Shown here: one piece after another, positions 1-7,436 of the stretch
How the letters are laid out: each line of letters opens with the position of its first letter
How positions within the stretch are numbered: the first letter of the stretch is position 1
Source: SIG575 sp964474295
GTDB lineage: Bacteria > Bacillota > Clostridia > Oscillospirales > Acutalibacteraceae
Length of the DNA: 56,553 nt
Direction of reading: 5' to 3'
Assembly (NCBI GenBank): GCA_964474295.1
Contig: CAYYRN010000006.1
Coordinates: 1-56,553, forward strand
Made by a program: the position numbers and the translations under genes
The notes under the pieces: generated by a model
What the model was told of the DNA's origin: nothing
What the model saw: the letters and a program-made list of their open reading frames with translations, nothing else
Databases searched by the model: none

Positions 1-445
1 CGAGGTCGGCACCGATATCCCAATGAGCTTTTGCTTCAAAATCAAATTTTCTCGGCTCGCCCCATTTTCTTATTTCAACGTTTTCCGAATCATCTTTGCC
101 GATAGGAGTTGTGCTGCTCGGAATGTTCGGAAATTCATACATAATTTTTTTCTGTTTTTCTTCAAGCTCCGAAAGAACGGAATCGTTTTTCTTTACGCTT
201 TCTTTGATTTCGTTCATTCTTTTCATTATTTCGGAAATGTCTCCGCCTTCTTTTTTTATCTGCGGAATTTTTTTGCTGGCTTCGTTTTGCTCTTGCTTGA
301 GAGCGTCTGTTTTTGTCATCAATTCACGGCGCTCTGCATCAATTTTAAGAACCTCGTCAACAAGTGCATCCATATCTTTATTTCTTGTTTTCATAGCTTC
401 TTTTACTTTTTCAGGGTTTTCTCTGATAACTTTAATATCTAACAT
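1..445 (-). CDS. serS: Seryl-tRNA synthetase, N-terminal part (cut by window edge)
   Basis: Charges tRNA-Ser with serine in the cytoplasm. Only about the first 148 residues are inside the window; the catalytic class II domain lies beyond base 1. The visible protein starts MLDIKVIRENPEKVKEAM, the usual SerRS opening. A long charged helical hairpin follows (about residues 30-100, rich in K, E, Q and L), which is the tRNA-binding coiled-coil arm, and then the FPNIPSSTTPIG linker typical of the family. ATG at 445 is preceded by GGGAG at suitable spacing. It lies 17 bp downstream of parB on the same strand, so it may be read from the parAB transcript. Assignment rests on family recognition of the N-terminal domain only. 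Confidence 0.9.
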   Translation of the reverse strand, partial: MLDIKVIRENPEKVKEAMKTRNKDMDALVDEVLKIDAERRELMTKTDALKQEQNEASKKIPQIKKEGGDISEIMKRMNEIKESVKKNDSVLSELEEKQKKIMYEFPNIPSSTTPIGKDDSENVEIRKWGEPRKFDFEAKAHWDIGADL

Positions 446-462
446 TTTTAAGTCTCCCTCGA

Positions 463-1320
463 TTATTTATTTTCATCAAAATATTTAATAAAATTTGTAA
501 GGTCTTCTTTATCAAAAAATTCTATTGTTATTGTGCCTTTATTTTTTGATTTTGTGTTTATTTTTATTTTTCTTTTTAAAACATCGTTAAGCGAAAGTTC
601 TACTTCATCAAAAAACTTATCTCTTGATTTTTTTGTTTTTGATTTTTTTTGCGAAGTCAATTCTTTAACGGCTTTTTCGGTTTCTCTGACTGATAAATTT
701 TCTTTTATTATTTCGTTGCAAAGCATTATCATTTTTTCTTCGTCTTCAAGCGGAAGTAATGCTTTTGCGTGGCCTGCCGAAATTATGCCGTCTCTGACAT
801 ATTCCGAAATGCTTTCCGGCAATTTTAAAAGCCTTAACGAATTTGCAACTGCTGAACGTGATTTACCTACTTTTTCGCTTACTTCTTCTTGAGTAAGACC
901 GTATTTTGACATTAAATACTTTATTCCGTCAGCTTCTTCAATTGCGTTTAAATCCTCACGCTGAAGATTTTCAATCATTGCGATGACGGATGCTTCTTCA
1001 TCCGAAAGTTCCTTTATAACAACGGGAACTTCTTTAAGTCCCGCAATTCTCGAAGCTCTCCATCTTCTTTCACCCGCTACAAGCTGATACGTTCCGCCCG
1101 AAAGGGGACGAACAAGCAGCGGTTGAATTACACCGTGCTGTGAGATGCTGTCGGCAAGCTCCGATAAAGCGGCTTCGTTGAATTTTTTTCTCGGCTGCTC
1201 TTTGTTTGGGACAATATCCACCAATCTGACTTTTTCGGATGAAACGGTGTTTATTTCTTCTAAAGAATTTTCAGTAAAAAGTGATTCAATTCCTCTTCCG
1301 AGGCCTTTTTTTGATGCCAT
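463..1320 (-). CDS. parB: Chromosome partitioning protein ParB (Spo0J)
   Basis: DNA-binding CTPase clamp that loads at parS sites and organises the origin region with ParA. The 285-residue length is normal. The N-terminal half has the ParB/Srx fold with the nucleotide motifs VAGERRWRAS (about residues 81-90) and ENLQREDLNAIEEA (about 115-128). A helix-turn-helix follows (LTQEEVSEKVGKSRSAVANSLRLL), and a C-terminal dimerisation domain ends the protein after a basic K-rich linker. ATG at 1320 has AAAGGAAG upstream. It lies downstream of parA on the same strand, but the usual tight parA-parB junction is interrupted by a 540-bp element, so the two genes may be less tightly coupled than usual. Confidence 0.95.
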   Translation of the reverse strand: MASKKGLGRGIESLFTENSLEEINTVSSEKVRLVDIVPNKEQPRKKFNEAALSELADSISQHGVIQPLLVRPLSGGTYQLVAGERRWRASRIAGLKEVPVVIKELSDEEASVIAMIENLQREDLNAIEEADGIKYLMSKYGLTQEEVSEKVGKSRSAVANSLRLLKLPESISEYVRDGIISAGHAKALLPLEDEEKMIMLCNEIIKENLSVRETEKAVKELTSQKKSKTKKSRDKFFDEVELSLNDVLKRKIKINTKSKNKGTITIEFFDKEDLTNFIKYFDENK

Positions 1321-1341
1321 ATATTCACTTCCTTTATTTGT

Positions 1342-1881
1342 TTAAACGATACAATCAGGCTACAATGATTCCGAAAGCGAATCAAATTGACTTTTTTGTA
1401 TCGAAACATATTGAAATCGGCGATATATCAAGTCTCACAAATACACTTATCTTCGCTTTCGGTCGAAGATTTTAGGGAGAATCGGCGTTCTTCAGTGGTG
1501 GAGCGTTACAGTTGCATCCAAATCCGATTCGTTCCGGATTAACAAACGCATCTACTGCGTTAAAATACTCACAAATCCGAAAGGATTTGTTCCGTTTTTG
1601 CCTTGTATCTGCATTCGTTTCTCTCGGAACAAATTCTACGACCTAAAACGGATGAGTTTTCGAGGGATTTACGGTGCAAAGACAGAAGCAAGGCTATCGC
1701 CTTGCGATTGGATTTAAGCCGAAAAGCACCGAAAAAACGCCGTTTTAGGCGGGTTCAGGTGCATCTGCAACGCTCTTGCACCCGACTGAGTAATACTGTC
1801 GTATTGCGAACGGAGGGCAACGAAGCAAATGAGGACGCCAAACTCACTAAAAAATTATTGTGGGTTGATTGTATCGTTTAA
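1342..1881. mobile_element. 540-bp MITE-like element with inverted-repeat ends and a chain of hairpins
   Basis: The ends are a perfect 16-bp inverted repeat: TTAAACGATACAATCA at 1342-1357 and its complement at 1866-1881. The outer TTAA at both ends could equally be a 4-bp target duplication around 12-bp repeats. Inside lie many short perfect palindromes: 1449-1470, 1521-1540, 1545-1561, 1571-1590 (8-bp stem with a GAAA loop), 1591-1652, 1688-1705, 1758-1782 and 1792-1805. No plausible gene is present; a 92-codon frame at 1603-1881 is Arg-rich and does not look coding. The right end supplies the last eight ParA codons (LNDTINPQ) and its stop. Either a non-autonomous transposable element or a structured RNA cassette is possible. 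Confidence 0.7.
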
Positions 1882-2634
1882 GCTAATAAACTCGTCGGCA
1901 AGGTTCATATAAGCTTCGGAACCTCTTGAAGATTTATCGTAATATATTACAGGTTGTCCGAAGCTCGGAGCTTCGGAAAGTCTGACATTTCTCGGTATAA
2001 CGGTTGAATAAACCTTTTTAGGAAAGAATTTTTTTACTTCCTCAACAACCTGCTGTGTAAGATTAAGTCTGCCGTCGTACATTGTAAGTAAAATTCCTTC
2101 AAGGTCGATATATTCGTTATAAAGCTTTTTTACCTGTCTTACTGTTGACATAAGCTGTGAAAGACCTTCAAGTGCGTAATATTCGCATTGTATCGGAACG
2201 AAAAACGTGTCGGTACAGCAAAGTGCATTTAAGGTTATAAGACCGAGTGACGGAGGACAATCGAGAAAAATAAAATCGTAATCTTTTTTTACGAGAGCCA
2301 AAGCATTTTTAAGCTTTGATTCTCTGTTTTTAACATCGACAAGCTCAATTTCCGCACCTGCAAGATTTATGCTTGACGGGATTATGCTGACGTTTTTAAA
2401 CTCGGTTTTGATAATAACGTCCTGTGCCTTTGAATTGCCCGTTAAAAGGTCATAAGAAGATTTTGAAATATTTCTCTTGTTAACGCCCAAACCGCTTGTG
2501 GTGTTACCCTGAGGGTCAATATCCACAAGCAAGGTTTTGTATCCCTTACTGCCCAATGCCGCAACAAGATTTACGGCAGTTGTAGTTTTGCCTACACCGC
2601 CTTTTTGATTAACAATAGCGATAGTTTTTCCCAT
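1855..2634 (-). CDS. parA: Chromosome partitioning ATPase ParA (Soj)
   Basis: Walker-type ATPase that works with ParB in origin segregation and replication control. The deviant Walker A is at the start (NQKGGVGKTTTAVNL, about residues 8-22), Walker A' is VDIDPQGNTTSGLG, and Walker B is FIFLDCPPSLGLITLNAL. An upstream GTG-like extension of 14 codons is possible, but ATG at 2634 has AGGAGAAT at good spacing and gives the standard MGKTIAIVNQKGG start and 259 residues. The last eight residues are encoded by the right end of the inverted-repeat element at 1342-1881, so the native C-terminus may have been replaced. It has its own sigma-A promoter at 2665-2693. Confidence 0.95.
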   Translation of the reverse strand: MGKTIAIVNQKGGVGKTTTAVNLVAALGSKGYKTLLVDIDPQGNTTSGLGVNKRNISKSSYDLLTGNSKAQDVIIKTEFKNVSIIPSSINLAGAEIELVDVKNRESKLKNALALVKKDYDFIFLDCPPSLGLITLNALCCTDTFFVPIQCEYYALEGLSQLMSTVRQVKKLYNEYIDLEGILLTMYDGRLNLTQQVVEEVKKFFPKKVYSTVIPRNVRLSEAPSFGQPVIYYDKSSRGSEAYMNLADEFISLNDTINPQ

Positions 2635-2664
2635 AATAGAAATTCTCCTCATTCTAACTGATTT

Positions 2665-2693
2665 ATTATAGCACAATTATAATAAAATTGCAA
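2665..2693 (-). promoter_or_regulatory. Sigma-A promoter of parA
   Basis: On the minus strand TTGCAA (2693-2688) and TATAAT (2670-2665) are separated by 17 bp and lie about 30 bp before the parA start. Confidence 0.75.
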
Positions 2694-2770
2694 GAAAAAA
2701 GGTGCTATTATTTATATGAAAAGGGGATAAGAAATTGTTGTTTTTTTATTAAAATAAAATTTTTAAAAAA

Positions 2771-2786
2771 TGTTTCACGTGAAACA
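2771..2786. promoter_or_regulatory. parS site 1 (perfect consensus)
   Basis: TGTTTCACGTGAAACA is the exact bacterial parS palindrome, the loading site for ParB. It sits between parA and the noc-like gene, and its right part is also the foot of the terminator hairpin at 2782-2825. Confidence 0.95.
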
Positions 2787-2825
2787 GCAAAGGAGCAGCC
2801 GATTAAGACTGCTCCCTCGCTGTTT
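2782..2825 (-). terminator. Terminator of the noc-like gene, overlapping parS
   Basis: A two-step stem: AAACAGC (2782-2788) pairs with GCTGTTT (2819-2825), and GGAGCAG (2792-2798) pairs with CTGCTCC (2809-2815). On the minus strand the parS sequence and then a T-rich stretch follow. It ends leftward transcription from noc. Confidence 0.65.
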
Positions 2826-2883
2826 GTGGATGTGGGGTGTGAAAGAGAAAGATATGGGTGGGCATAAAGCCCTGTATATAAAA

Positions 2884-3672
2884 TCACGAATTTCGTGACC
2901 TTATAACTATATTGTTGTTTTTGTAAATTACTATTTTATACTCGATTTTTTCATTGTTTTCATTTTTGTCGGCAATGACATTAATTCCCGCCGATTTCAT
3001 TTTTTCAATTGTATGTGCTATTGTATTTATAAAAATCTTCAAATCTTTAAAAAGCACGGTGCTTCTTTTGTTATTTAAAATTTTATTAACGTATTTTTCC
3101 GTTTGATAATCGTTAAGATGATTTTTTGCCGTTATGCTGACGGCCTTGTCAAAATATTCTGTATTTTCAAGCTTTAAAAGGTTTATACACTGCTCAAAAG
3201 AAAAGTTCTCGTTTTCCGCTTTTATCCTGTTTTCTTTGGAAAAATGAAGAATCCGCAATTTGTTTATTATTTCTTGAATATCCATATTTAAAACAGAGGA
3301 AAGCTCGTCTATTGTGTAATTGTAATCTATAATCAGCGATTTTATACAATCCGATTCTTCAAACGGTGTATAAGTCGCTTTTAAAGAATTTTCTATAAAA
3401 TTAAAAGCTGCCGAGGCTTTTTCATCAATATTAATTATTATGCACGGAACTTGAGTAAAACCCGCAAGCTTTGCGGCTTTTAAACGTCTGTTTCCGCTGA
3501 TAACCTCAAACATTCCGTAATTTAAAGGTCTTACACATAGTGGATATAAAACGCCGTTTTTTTTAATATTATCCGACAGCCTTAATATATCTTTTTCGGT
3601 TTGGTTCATTTTATTGCAAACGATTTTATTGCATTTAATCAAAACAATTTTTCCTACATTTTCGCTTTGCAT
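2884..3672 (-). CDS. noc: Noc-like ParB paralog with altered CTP motifs
   Basis: A 262-residue ParB/Noc family protein in the position Noc holds in other Firmicutes, next to rsmG. In that family Noc binds DNA, spreads, and keeps division away from the nucleoid. The ParB/Srx fold is visible with VISGNRRLKAAKLAGF (about residues 57-72), so the usual GERR is GNRR (60-63). The usual ENLQRxxL motif is replaced by ENSLKATYTPFEE (94-106). A poorly matched helix-turn-helix follows (TIDELSSVLNMDIQEIINKLRIL). It is less conserved than the parB product in this window. The start ATG lies just 8 nt after a strong hairpin that contains its ribosome site. The gene symbol is given by position and family and is not certain; it could be a third type of ParB-like regulator. 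Confidence 0.7.
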   Translation of the reverse strand: MQSENVGKIVLIKCNKIVCNKMNQTEKDILRLSDNIKKNGVLYPLCVRPLNYGMFEVISGNRRLKAAKLAGFTQVPCIIINIDEKASAAFNFIENSLKATYTPFEESDCIKSLIIDYNYTIDELSSVLNMDIQEIINKLRILHFSKENRIKAENENFSFEQCINLLKLENTEYFDKAVSITAKNHLNDYQTEKYVNKILNNKRSTVLFKDLKIFINTIAHTIEKMKSAGINVIADKNENNEKIEYKIVIYKNNNIVIRSRNS

Positions 3673-3679
3673 TAAAAAT

Positions 3680-3737
3680 CCCCCGAAAGTGTTTCTTGCA
3701 ACGCATTTAGCGTGATTAAAGAATACACCTTCGGGGG
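3680..3737 (-). terminator. Hairpin between rsmG and noc, enclosing the noc ribosome site
   Basis: CCCCCGAA (3680-3687) pairs with TTCGGGGG (3730-3737), with a further GTGT/ACAC step and a nested ACGC-ATTTA-GCGT hairpin in the loop. On the minus strand it is followed by ATTTTTA and then the noc ATG. The only Shine-Dalgarno-like bases for noc (GGGGG) are in the stem, so it may act as a terminator, a translation block, or both. Confidence 0.6.
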
Positions 3738-3779
3738 AAGATTGTCCAGCATAAAATTAAGACAAAATATTACATTTTT

Positions 3780-4505
3780 CTATTTTGTTCCACGTGAAAC
3801 AATCGGTTTTTTCACGATTTGAGAATAATTTCTCGGATATTTTGTCGGTGTTTGACGAACTTTTTTTATAAAAATCAATGTTCTTTCGCCACAGTCGGCA
3901 AGCTCAAATGAATTTACTTTTTCGATTTCACCGCCCAAAATTTTAACAGCTTCTTTTGAATCGGCAATTTCTTCATCTGTTTTTGCACTTTTCATCGAAA
4001 TGAATTTTCCGCCGATTTTGACAAAAGGCAAGCAATATTCCGATAAATCTCTCAAATTCGTAACTGCTCTTGCGGTAGCAAAATCAAATTGTTCTCTGAA
4101 ACAATCTTTTCTTCCGGCTTCTTCCGCACGTTCATTGACGGTATCGGCAAACAAACCTAATTCATCAAGAACGGTTTCTATAAAGTTGATTCTTTTACCC
4201 GTACTGTCAAGGAACGTAACATCAAGGTTTTCATTTGCAATTAAAAGCGGAAGTCCGGGAAATCCCGCACCTGTTCCGACGTCTATAAGCGAACCTTTCA
4301 TCTCGTTTTCTGACATTAGGGTAAGGCTGTCGGTAAAGTGTTTAATTACAATCGAATCTGGGTCTTTAATGGCAGTTAAATTAAATTTTTCATTCCATTT
4401 TATAAGCAAAGAAGCATATTTGTCGAACATTTCTATTTGCTCATCGGTAAGTTCTATATTAAAAGGTTTGAGAGAATCAGTAAACAATTCTTTTGAAATT
4501 ATCAT
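3780..4505 (-). CDS. rsmG: 16S rRNA (guanine-N7) methyltransferase RsmG (GidB)
   Basis: Methylates G527 of 16S rRNA using S-adenosylmethionine. The 241-residue protein has the family start (MIISKELFTDSLKPFNIELTDEQ), the WNEKFNLTAI signature (about residues 37-46), the SAM site LIDVGTGAGFPGLPLLI (about 73-89) and SMKSAK further on. Its ATG overlaps the mnmG stop by 4 bases (ATGA), showing translational coupling. A parS-like palindrome (3786-3801) covers its last codons, so the C-terminus VSRGTK is partly set by that site. Confidence 0.95.
   Translation of the reverse strand: MIISKELFTDSLKPFNIELTDEQIEMFDKYASLLIKWNEKFNLTAIKDPDSIVIKHFTDSLTLMSENEMKGSLIDVGTGAGFPGLPLLIANENLDVTFLDSTGKRINFIETVLDELGLFADTVNERAEEAGRKDCFREQFDFATARAVTNLRDLSEYCLPFVKIGGKFISMKSAKTDEEIADSKEAVKILGGEIEKVNSFELADCGERTLIFIKKVRQTPTKYPRNYSQIVKKPIVSRGTK
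3786..3801. promoter_or_regulatory. parS site 2 (one mismatch)
   Basis: TGTTCCACGTGAAACA differs from the consensus at one base. It lies inside the last codons of rsmG. Confidence 0.85.
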
Positions 4506-6391
4506 TTTTTGTTATCCTTTCCCAAAGTTGAAAGATAAATCAACAAGACAGATATATCGGCAGGGCTGACTCCCGAAATTCTCGATGCCTGCCCGATACT
4601 TGCAGGTTTGATTTTATTTAATTTTTCCTGTGCTTCAAGACGAAGTCCGACTATTTCTTTAAAATCCGAAATAAAGTCTATCCTTTTGTTTTCAAGGCGA
4701 CGCATTTCGTCTATTTGTGCCTGCTGACGCTTAATATATCCCTCGTACTTAATTTCAATTTCAACCTGTTCAAAAATTTCTTTCGGTAAATCGGGTTTTT
4801 CCGTGTCAAATTCCGACAAAACCTTGTAATTAAGCTGAGGTCTTTTTATAAGCTCGCTTAATCTTACACCTGTTTTTATCGGTGCTGTTCCACGTGAAAC
4901 AAGTATTTCGTTCAATTTTTCGGAGGGAGAAATCACAACTTTTTCCACTCTTTTAAATTCTTGTTTGATAAGCTCTTTTTTGTTTAAAAATTTTTGATAT
5001 CTTTCTTCGCTGATAAGTCCCAAATCGTGACCTTTTTCAGTCAGCCTTAAATCAGCATTATCCTGCCTTAAAATAAGTCGGTACTCGGAACGAGAGGTCA
5101 TCATTCTGTAAGGGTCGGAGCATCCCTTTGTAACCAAATCGTCAATAAGAGTTCCTATGTACGAGCTTGCACGGTCGAGGATAAATTCGTCTTTGCCTTG
5201 CACTTTTCTTGCGGCGTTGATGCCGGCAATAAGCCCTTGTGCGGCGGCTTCTTCATAACCGCTTGAACCGTTAAACTGACCTGCACCGTAAAGTCCTTCA
5301 AATTTTTCAAATTCAAGGCTTGATTTAAGTGTTAAAGGATTTACACAATCATATTCAATCGCATAGGCGGTTCTCATAACCTGGGCATTTTCAAGACCGG
5401 GTATCGTCCTTATGAAAGAAAGCTGAACATCTTCAGGCAAAGATGAAGAAAGCCCCTGTAAATACATTTCTTCTGTATTTTCACTGCTTCCGCAAGGCTC
5501 AATAAAAATCTGATGGCGTTCTTTTTCTGCAAAACGCACAATTTTATCTTCAATGCTCGGACAATATCTCGGCCCAACACCGTCTATTTTTCCGCTGTAA
5601 AGAGGGGAACGGTGTAAGTTATCGAGAATGATTTTTTTTGTTTTTTCATTTGTATATGTAACATAACACGGCTCTGTATTTTCTATTTTAGAATTATAAT
5701 CAAAAGAAAAAGGTGTTGTTTCATCGTCACCGTTTTGAATTTCGAGAATTTCCGTGTTTACGCTGCGTCTGTTTACCCTTGACGGTGTACCCGTTTTGAA
5801 TCTTCTTGTTTCAACACCGAGCTTTACAAGAGCCTCGGAAAGCTTGTTTGCGGGAAACATACCGTCAGGGCCGCTTGAAAAAGATACGTCACCGACATAA
5901 ATTTTACCGCCCAAAAATGTGCCTGTTGCAAGAATGACACATTTTGCGGTATAAATTGCTTCAAGGTTTGTTGTCATTTCCCACAAACCGCTGTCATTTT
6001 TTTTCAAATCCGTAATTTCAGCCTGACGCAATTCGAGGTTATCCTGTTTTTCGAGGGCGTGTTTCATATATTGCGAATAAAGACGTCGGTCAATCTGCGC
6101 TCTTAAACTGTGTACCGCCGGGCCTTTACCCACGTTTAACATTCTGTTTTGTAATGTGTTAAGGTCAGCCGCAATGCCCATTTCTCCGCCCAGAGCATCA
6201 ATTTCACGAACAAGATGACCTTTTGACGTTCCGCCGATAGAAGGATTACACGGCATATTGCCGACAGAATCAAGATTAATCGTAAAAACACACGTTTGAC
6301 ATCCCAAACGTGCCGAAGCAAGACCTGCTTCAATACCTGCGTGACCTGCCCCGATAACTGCGACATCATAATGCTTTGCAAAATATTGCAT
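4502..6391 (-). CDS. mnmG: tRNA U34 carboxymethylaminomethyl-modifying enzyme MnmG (GidA)
   Basis: FAD-dependent partner of MnmE that modifies the wobble uridine of certain tRNAs. The 629 residues match the family length. The N-terminal FAD motif is VAVIGAGHAGIEAGLASARLG (about residues 10-30), followed by MPCNPSIGGTSKGHLVREIDALGGEMG, the two GidA signatures GKGPAVHSLRAQIDRRLY and YEEAAAQGLIAGINAAR, and a C-terminal helical domain ending in IDFISDFKEIVGLRLEAQEKL and IGQASRISGVSPADISVLLIYL. mnmE is not next to it here. A parS-like palindrome lies in the gene at 4886-4901. It lies 15 bp after the VanY-like gene in the same operon. Confidence 0.97.
   Translation of the reverse strand: MQYFAKHYDVAVIGAGHAGIEAGLASARLGCQTCVFTINLDSVGNMPCNPSIGGTSKGHLVREIDALGGEMGIAADLNTLQNRMLNVGKGPAVHSLRAQIDRRLYSQYMKHALEKQDNLELRQAEITDLKKNDSGLWEMTTNLEAIYTAKCVILATGTFLGGKIYVGDVSFSSGPDGMFPANKLSEALVKLGVETRRFKTGTPSRVNRRSVNTEILEIQNGDDETTPFSFDYNSKIENTEPCYVTYTNEKTKKIILDNLHRSPLYSGKIDGVGPRYCPSIEDKIVRFAEKERHQIFIEPCGSSENTEEMYLQGLSSSLPEDVQLSFIRTIPGLENAQVMRTAYAIEYDCVNPLTLKSSLEFEKFEGLYGAGQFNGSSGYEEAAAQGLIAGINAARKVQGKDEFILDRASSYIGTLIDDLVTKGCSDPYRMMTSRSEYRLILRQDNADLRLTEKGHDLGLISEERYQKFLNKKELIKQEFKRVEKVVISPSEKLNEILVSRGTAPIKTGVRLSELIKRPQLNYKVLSEFDTEKPDLPKEIFEQVEIEIKYEGYIKRQQAQIDEMRRLENKRIDFISDFKEIVGLRLEAQEKLNKIKPASIGQASRISGVSPADISVLLIYLSTLGKDNKK
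4886..4901. promoter_or_regulatory. parS site 3 (one mismatch), inside mnmG
   Basis: The same TGTTCCACGTGAAACA palindrome as site 2; on the coding strand it specifies part of the LVSRGTAP segment of MnmG. Three sites within 2.1 kb form an origin-proximal cluster. Confidence 0.85.
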
Positions 6392-6406
6392 AATTAAAAC
6401 CTCTGA

Positions 6407-7252
6407 TTATTTTTTTAATGAAGAAGACAAATATTCTTCAAGACACTTACCGTTTTTTTTCATTTCCTTTGCCGCATTTATGCCGACAAAACGCCAATGA
6501 TAAGGCTTATATTCAACACCCGTTATTTTTTCTTTTCCTTCGGGGTATCTCAAAACAAAACCGTATTTATGTGCGTTTGAACAAAGCCATTTGTATTCTT
6601 CCGTCTCTGCAAAGCTTTCTTCACGGCTTATAATATCAACGGAAAGTCCCGCATTATGCTCGCTTGATGCGGGTATATTAACTTTTTTCACGGCTTCGTT
6701 TACGGCATCGTTTTCCTCCTTGTCGGAGGCACTTAAAATATCCTCGATTTCGTTTTCAAAAAGCTTTCTTTGGAAAGAAACCGTTCTGTAACCTGAAAAA
6801 GGGGTGAGTATAATTCCCTCACGGGAAGCCTCGATATACATTTTATTGTAATATACGGCGGCATCGGAATCCATTTTTATGCTGCTGCCGGCTATTTCCG
6901 ATAAATTAATTTCATAATTATCGGGGAGAATATAATTTTTGTTCAAAAGCAAAAGATTCCAGCCGTTTTTACTGATTTTTGCAACTGAGGGGTTCAGAGA
7001 ATAAGCCTTGTATTCCCCTGTGAACGAACTTTTGTAAATGCTTTGGTCTTCTTCGTAAACAATGTTTTTCGCCGTTGTTCCGTCGGAATCTTCCCAAAAA
7101 TCGAGTTTTGATATTATATCGTTATTATTTATTGAAACGGGGGGATTTTTTCTTTCGGTAAATTTTGCGGCGGCAAAAAGGATTAAGATTATGAAAATCA
7201 TTGCAAGAAGAACTGCGAAAAGCGTCGGTCTTAAATTTTTATGTTTATTCAT
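6407..7252 (-). CDS. VanY-type D-Ala-D-Ala carboxypeptidase (M15B), membrane-anchored
   Basis: Predicted to trim the terminal D-alanine from peptidoglycan stem peptides outside the cell. A basic start is followed by one hydrophobic helix (TLFAVLLAMIFIILILFAAA, about residues 11-30), which acts as an uncleaved anchor or signal. The peptidase domain is C-terminal with SSEHNAGLSVDII, the zinc-binding HxxGxxxD segment, and PYHWRFVG with the third ligand and catalytic region. ATG at 7252 follows AAGGGG with 8-nt spacing; a TTG six codons upstream has no ribosome site. First gene of the leftward operon with mnmG and rsmG, under the promoter at 7295-7323. The substrate stereochemistry is not certain from sequence; an LD- or DD-carboxypeptidase is possible. 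Confidence 0.85.
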   Translation of the reverse strand: MNKHKNLRPTLFAVLLAMIFIILILFAAAKFTERKNPPVSINNNDIISKLDFWEDSDGTTAKNIVYEEDQSIYKSSFTGEYKAYSLNPSVAKISKNGWNLLLLNKNYILPDNYEINLSEIAGSSIKMDSDAAVYYNKMYIEASREGIILTPFSGYRTVSFQRKLFENEIEDILSASDKEENDAVNEAVKKVNIPASSEHNAGLSVDIISREESFAETEEYKWLCSNAHKYGFVLRYPEGKEKITGVEYKPYHWRFVGINAAKEMKKNGKCLEEYLSSSLKK

Positions 7253-7294
7253 CGGCTCATCCCCTTGCAAAAAATGTTGTAATAGTGTACAATT

Positions 7295-7323
7295 ATTTTA
7301 TTATTTTTTTATGTAAATGTCAA
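7295..7323 (-). promoter_or_regulatory. Sigma-A promoter of the vanY-mnmG-rsmG operon
   Basis: On the minus strand TTGACA (7323-7318) and TAAAAT (7300-7295) have a 17-bp spacer, about 43 bp before the start codon. Confidence 0.75.
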
Positions 7324-7337
7324 ATGTGTATAAATTT

Positions 7338-7386
7338 TGCATAATTATGAATTTTTACTTGATTTTATGCATAAAAAGTGTATAAT
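7338..7386 (+). promoter_or_regulatory. argG promoter with candidate ArgR boxes
   Basis: TTGATT (7359-7364) and TATAAT (7381-7386) are 16 bp apart. Two AT-rich imperfect palindromes resembling ARG boxes, starting TGCAT at 7338 and 7368, are 30 bp apart, so on the same helix face; the second covers the promoter spacer. ArgR repression is expected for argG in Firmicutes. The promoter is firmer than the boxes. Confidence 0.55.
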
Positions 7387-7436
7387 AGTGTATATCAAGT
7401 AAGAAAATCAGAAAAAATATAAATTGGAGGCAGTTA

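Noticed and set aside
1603..1881. 92-codon plus-strand frame inside the parAB element
   Set aside because: Arg/Lys-rich translation with no family resemblance, running through the hairpin chain and the inverted-repeat end; no ribosome site.
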